NCBI GenBank assembly: GCA_945869245.1
Contig: CAMBOY010000193.1
Coordinates: 1-6,057, forward strand
Length of the DNA stretch: 6,057 nucleotides
Reading direction: 5' to 3'
Origin: Hydrogenophaga intermedia
GTDB taxonomy: Bacteria; Pseudomonadota; Gammaproteobacteria; Burkholderiales; Burkholderiaceae_C
Part shown: positions 5,711 to 6,057 of the stretch, one piece after another
Layout of the letters: each line of letters opens with the position of its first letter
Position numbering within the stretch: position 1 is the first letter of the stretch
Position numbers and translations under genes: made by a program
The notes under the pieces: model-generated
The model's database searches: none
The model's input: the letters and a program-made list of their open reading frames with translations, nothing else
What the model was told of the DNA's origin: nothing

Positions 5711-6057
5711 GGCGCTTCGCGCTGCCAGGCAAAAGGGCCCAGACCGTCGGTGGCGATCCACAGGCGCGCGTCGCCCTGCTGCAGCAGCAGGCGCTGTGCG
5801 CCAATCAGGGGTTCGGGCCCCAGGGTCAGGCGCTGCGTGTTGGCGGGCTCAGTGACGCGCGCGCTCAGGCCGGCTTGCAACCAGCGCCGGGGCTGGTCCA
5901 ACGCGTCGGCTGTCTGGGTGGTGCGCGGCACGCCGATCAAGCGAAACCCGTCGGCGGTCGGCTCCCAGCTCACCGCCACGCCCTGTAAGCGCGATTGCAC
6001 CCGGCCGGCTTCGAGCACCGCCACCAGACGTTGCGCTTCGCGCTCCAGTGCTTGGGT
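5707..6057 (-). CDS. gspH: T2SS minor pseudopilin GspH, C-terminal part (5' end outside window)
   Basis: The frame enters at 6057 and gives 116 residues before the stop. The first visible residues, LEREAQRLVAVLEAGRVQSRLQGVAVSWEP, match the amphipathic half of the GspH N-terminal helix and the first turn of the globular domain. GFRLIGVP and the terminal strands (ARLWIATDGLGPF) also fit the family. The leader, prepilin-peptidase site and +5 glutamate lie outside the window. The apparent start at 6024 is a GTG Val codon inside this helix, not a real start. Identification as GspH rather than GspG rests on the sequence match, its position directly before gspI, and the lack of the C-terminal GspG calcium-binding region. 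GspH is the minor pseudopilin thought to connect the tip complex to the GspG shaft. Confidence 0.88.
   Translation of the reverse strand, partial: TQALEREAQRLVAVLEAGRVQSRLQGVAVSWEPTADGFRLIGVPRTTQTADALDQPRRWLQAGLSARVTEPANTQRLTLGPEPLIGAQRLLLQQGDARLWIATDGLGPFAWQREAP

Noticed and set aside
4683..5855. A 390-codon open frame on the plus strand opposite gspJ, gspI and the end of gspH
   Set aside because: It crosses three well-supported pseudopilin genes on the other strand and has no coherent domain.
5707..6024. A separate 105-codon gene starting at 6024
   Set aside because: The putative start is a GTG Val codon within the GspH helix. The frame continues without a stop to the window edge and the upstream residues match GspH.

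Overview
The window is the middle of a type II secretion system (T2SS, general secretory pathway) operon. It is read entirely from the minus strand, so transcription runs from high to low coordinates. Eight genes lie end to end in the order gspH (5' end missing) - gspI - gspJ - gspK - gspL - gspM - gspN - gspD (3' end missing). All eight are recognised from their translations and from the fixed order of the minor-pseudopilin and assembly-platform genes. The DNA is very GC-rich. The order H-I-J-K-L-M-N followed directly by D suggests a betaproteobacterium of the Burkholderiales, probably near Comamonadaceae. That placement is inference from composition and gene order only; no taxonomic marker is present.

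Layout by region. 5707-6057: C-terminal part of GspH. 5333-5710: GspI. 4656-5333: GspJ. 3676-4659: GspK, the pseudopilus tip. 2431-3651: GspL, the cytoplasm-facing platform protein. 1878-2369: GspM, its small partner. 1108-1881: GspN. 1-1097: the first 365 residues of the secretin GspD (signal peptide, N0, N1, N2 and the start of N3). Coupling is tight: H/I, J/K and M/N overlap by ATGA, I/J overlap by one base, K-L are 24 bases apart and N-D 10. The only real gap is 61 bases between gspL and gspM. No internal promoter, terminator, RNA gene, mobile element or CRISPR was found. No stretch of 300 bases lacks a gene.

How the genes work together. The minor pseudopilins H, I, J and K form the tip of a periplasmic pseudopilus, whose major subunit GspG should be encoded just beyond position 6057. 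GspL and GspM form part of the inner-membrane platform, and GspL recruits the ATPase GspE. GspD is the outer-membrane channel through which folded exoproteins leave. gspE and gspF are expected beyond position 1. The window is mostly conventional. The points worth a second look are the position of gspD after gspN, the non-ATG starts of gspL (ambiguous) and gspM, and a long Gly/Ala/Ser-rich insert in the GspD N3 domain. I do not see a previously undescribed system here.
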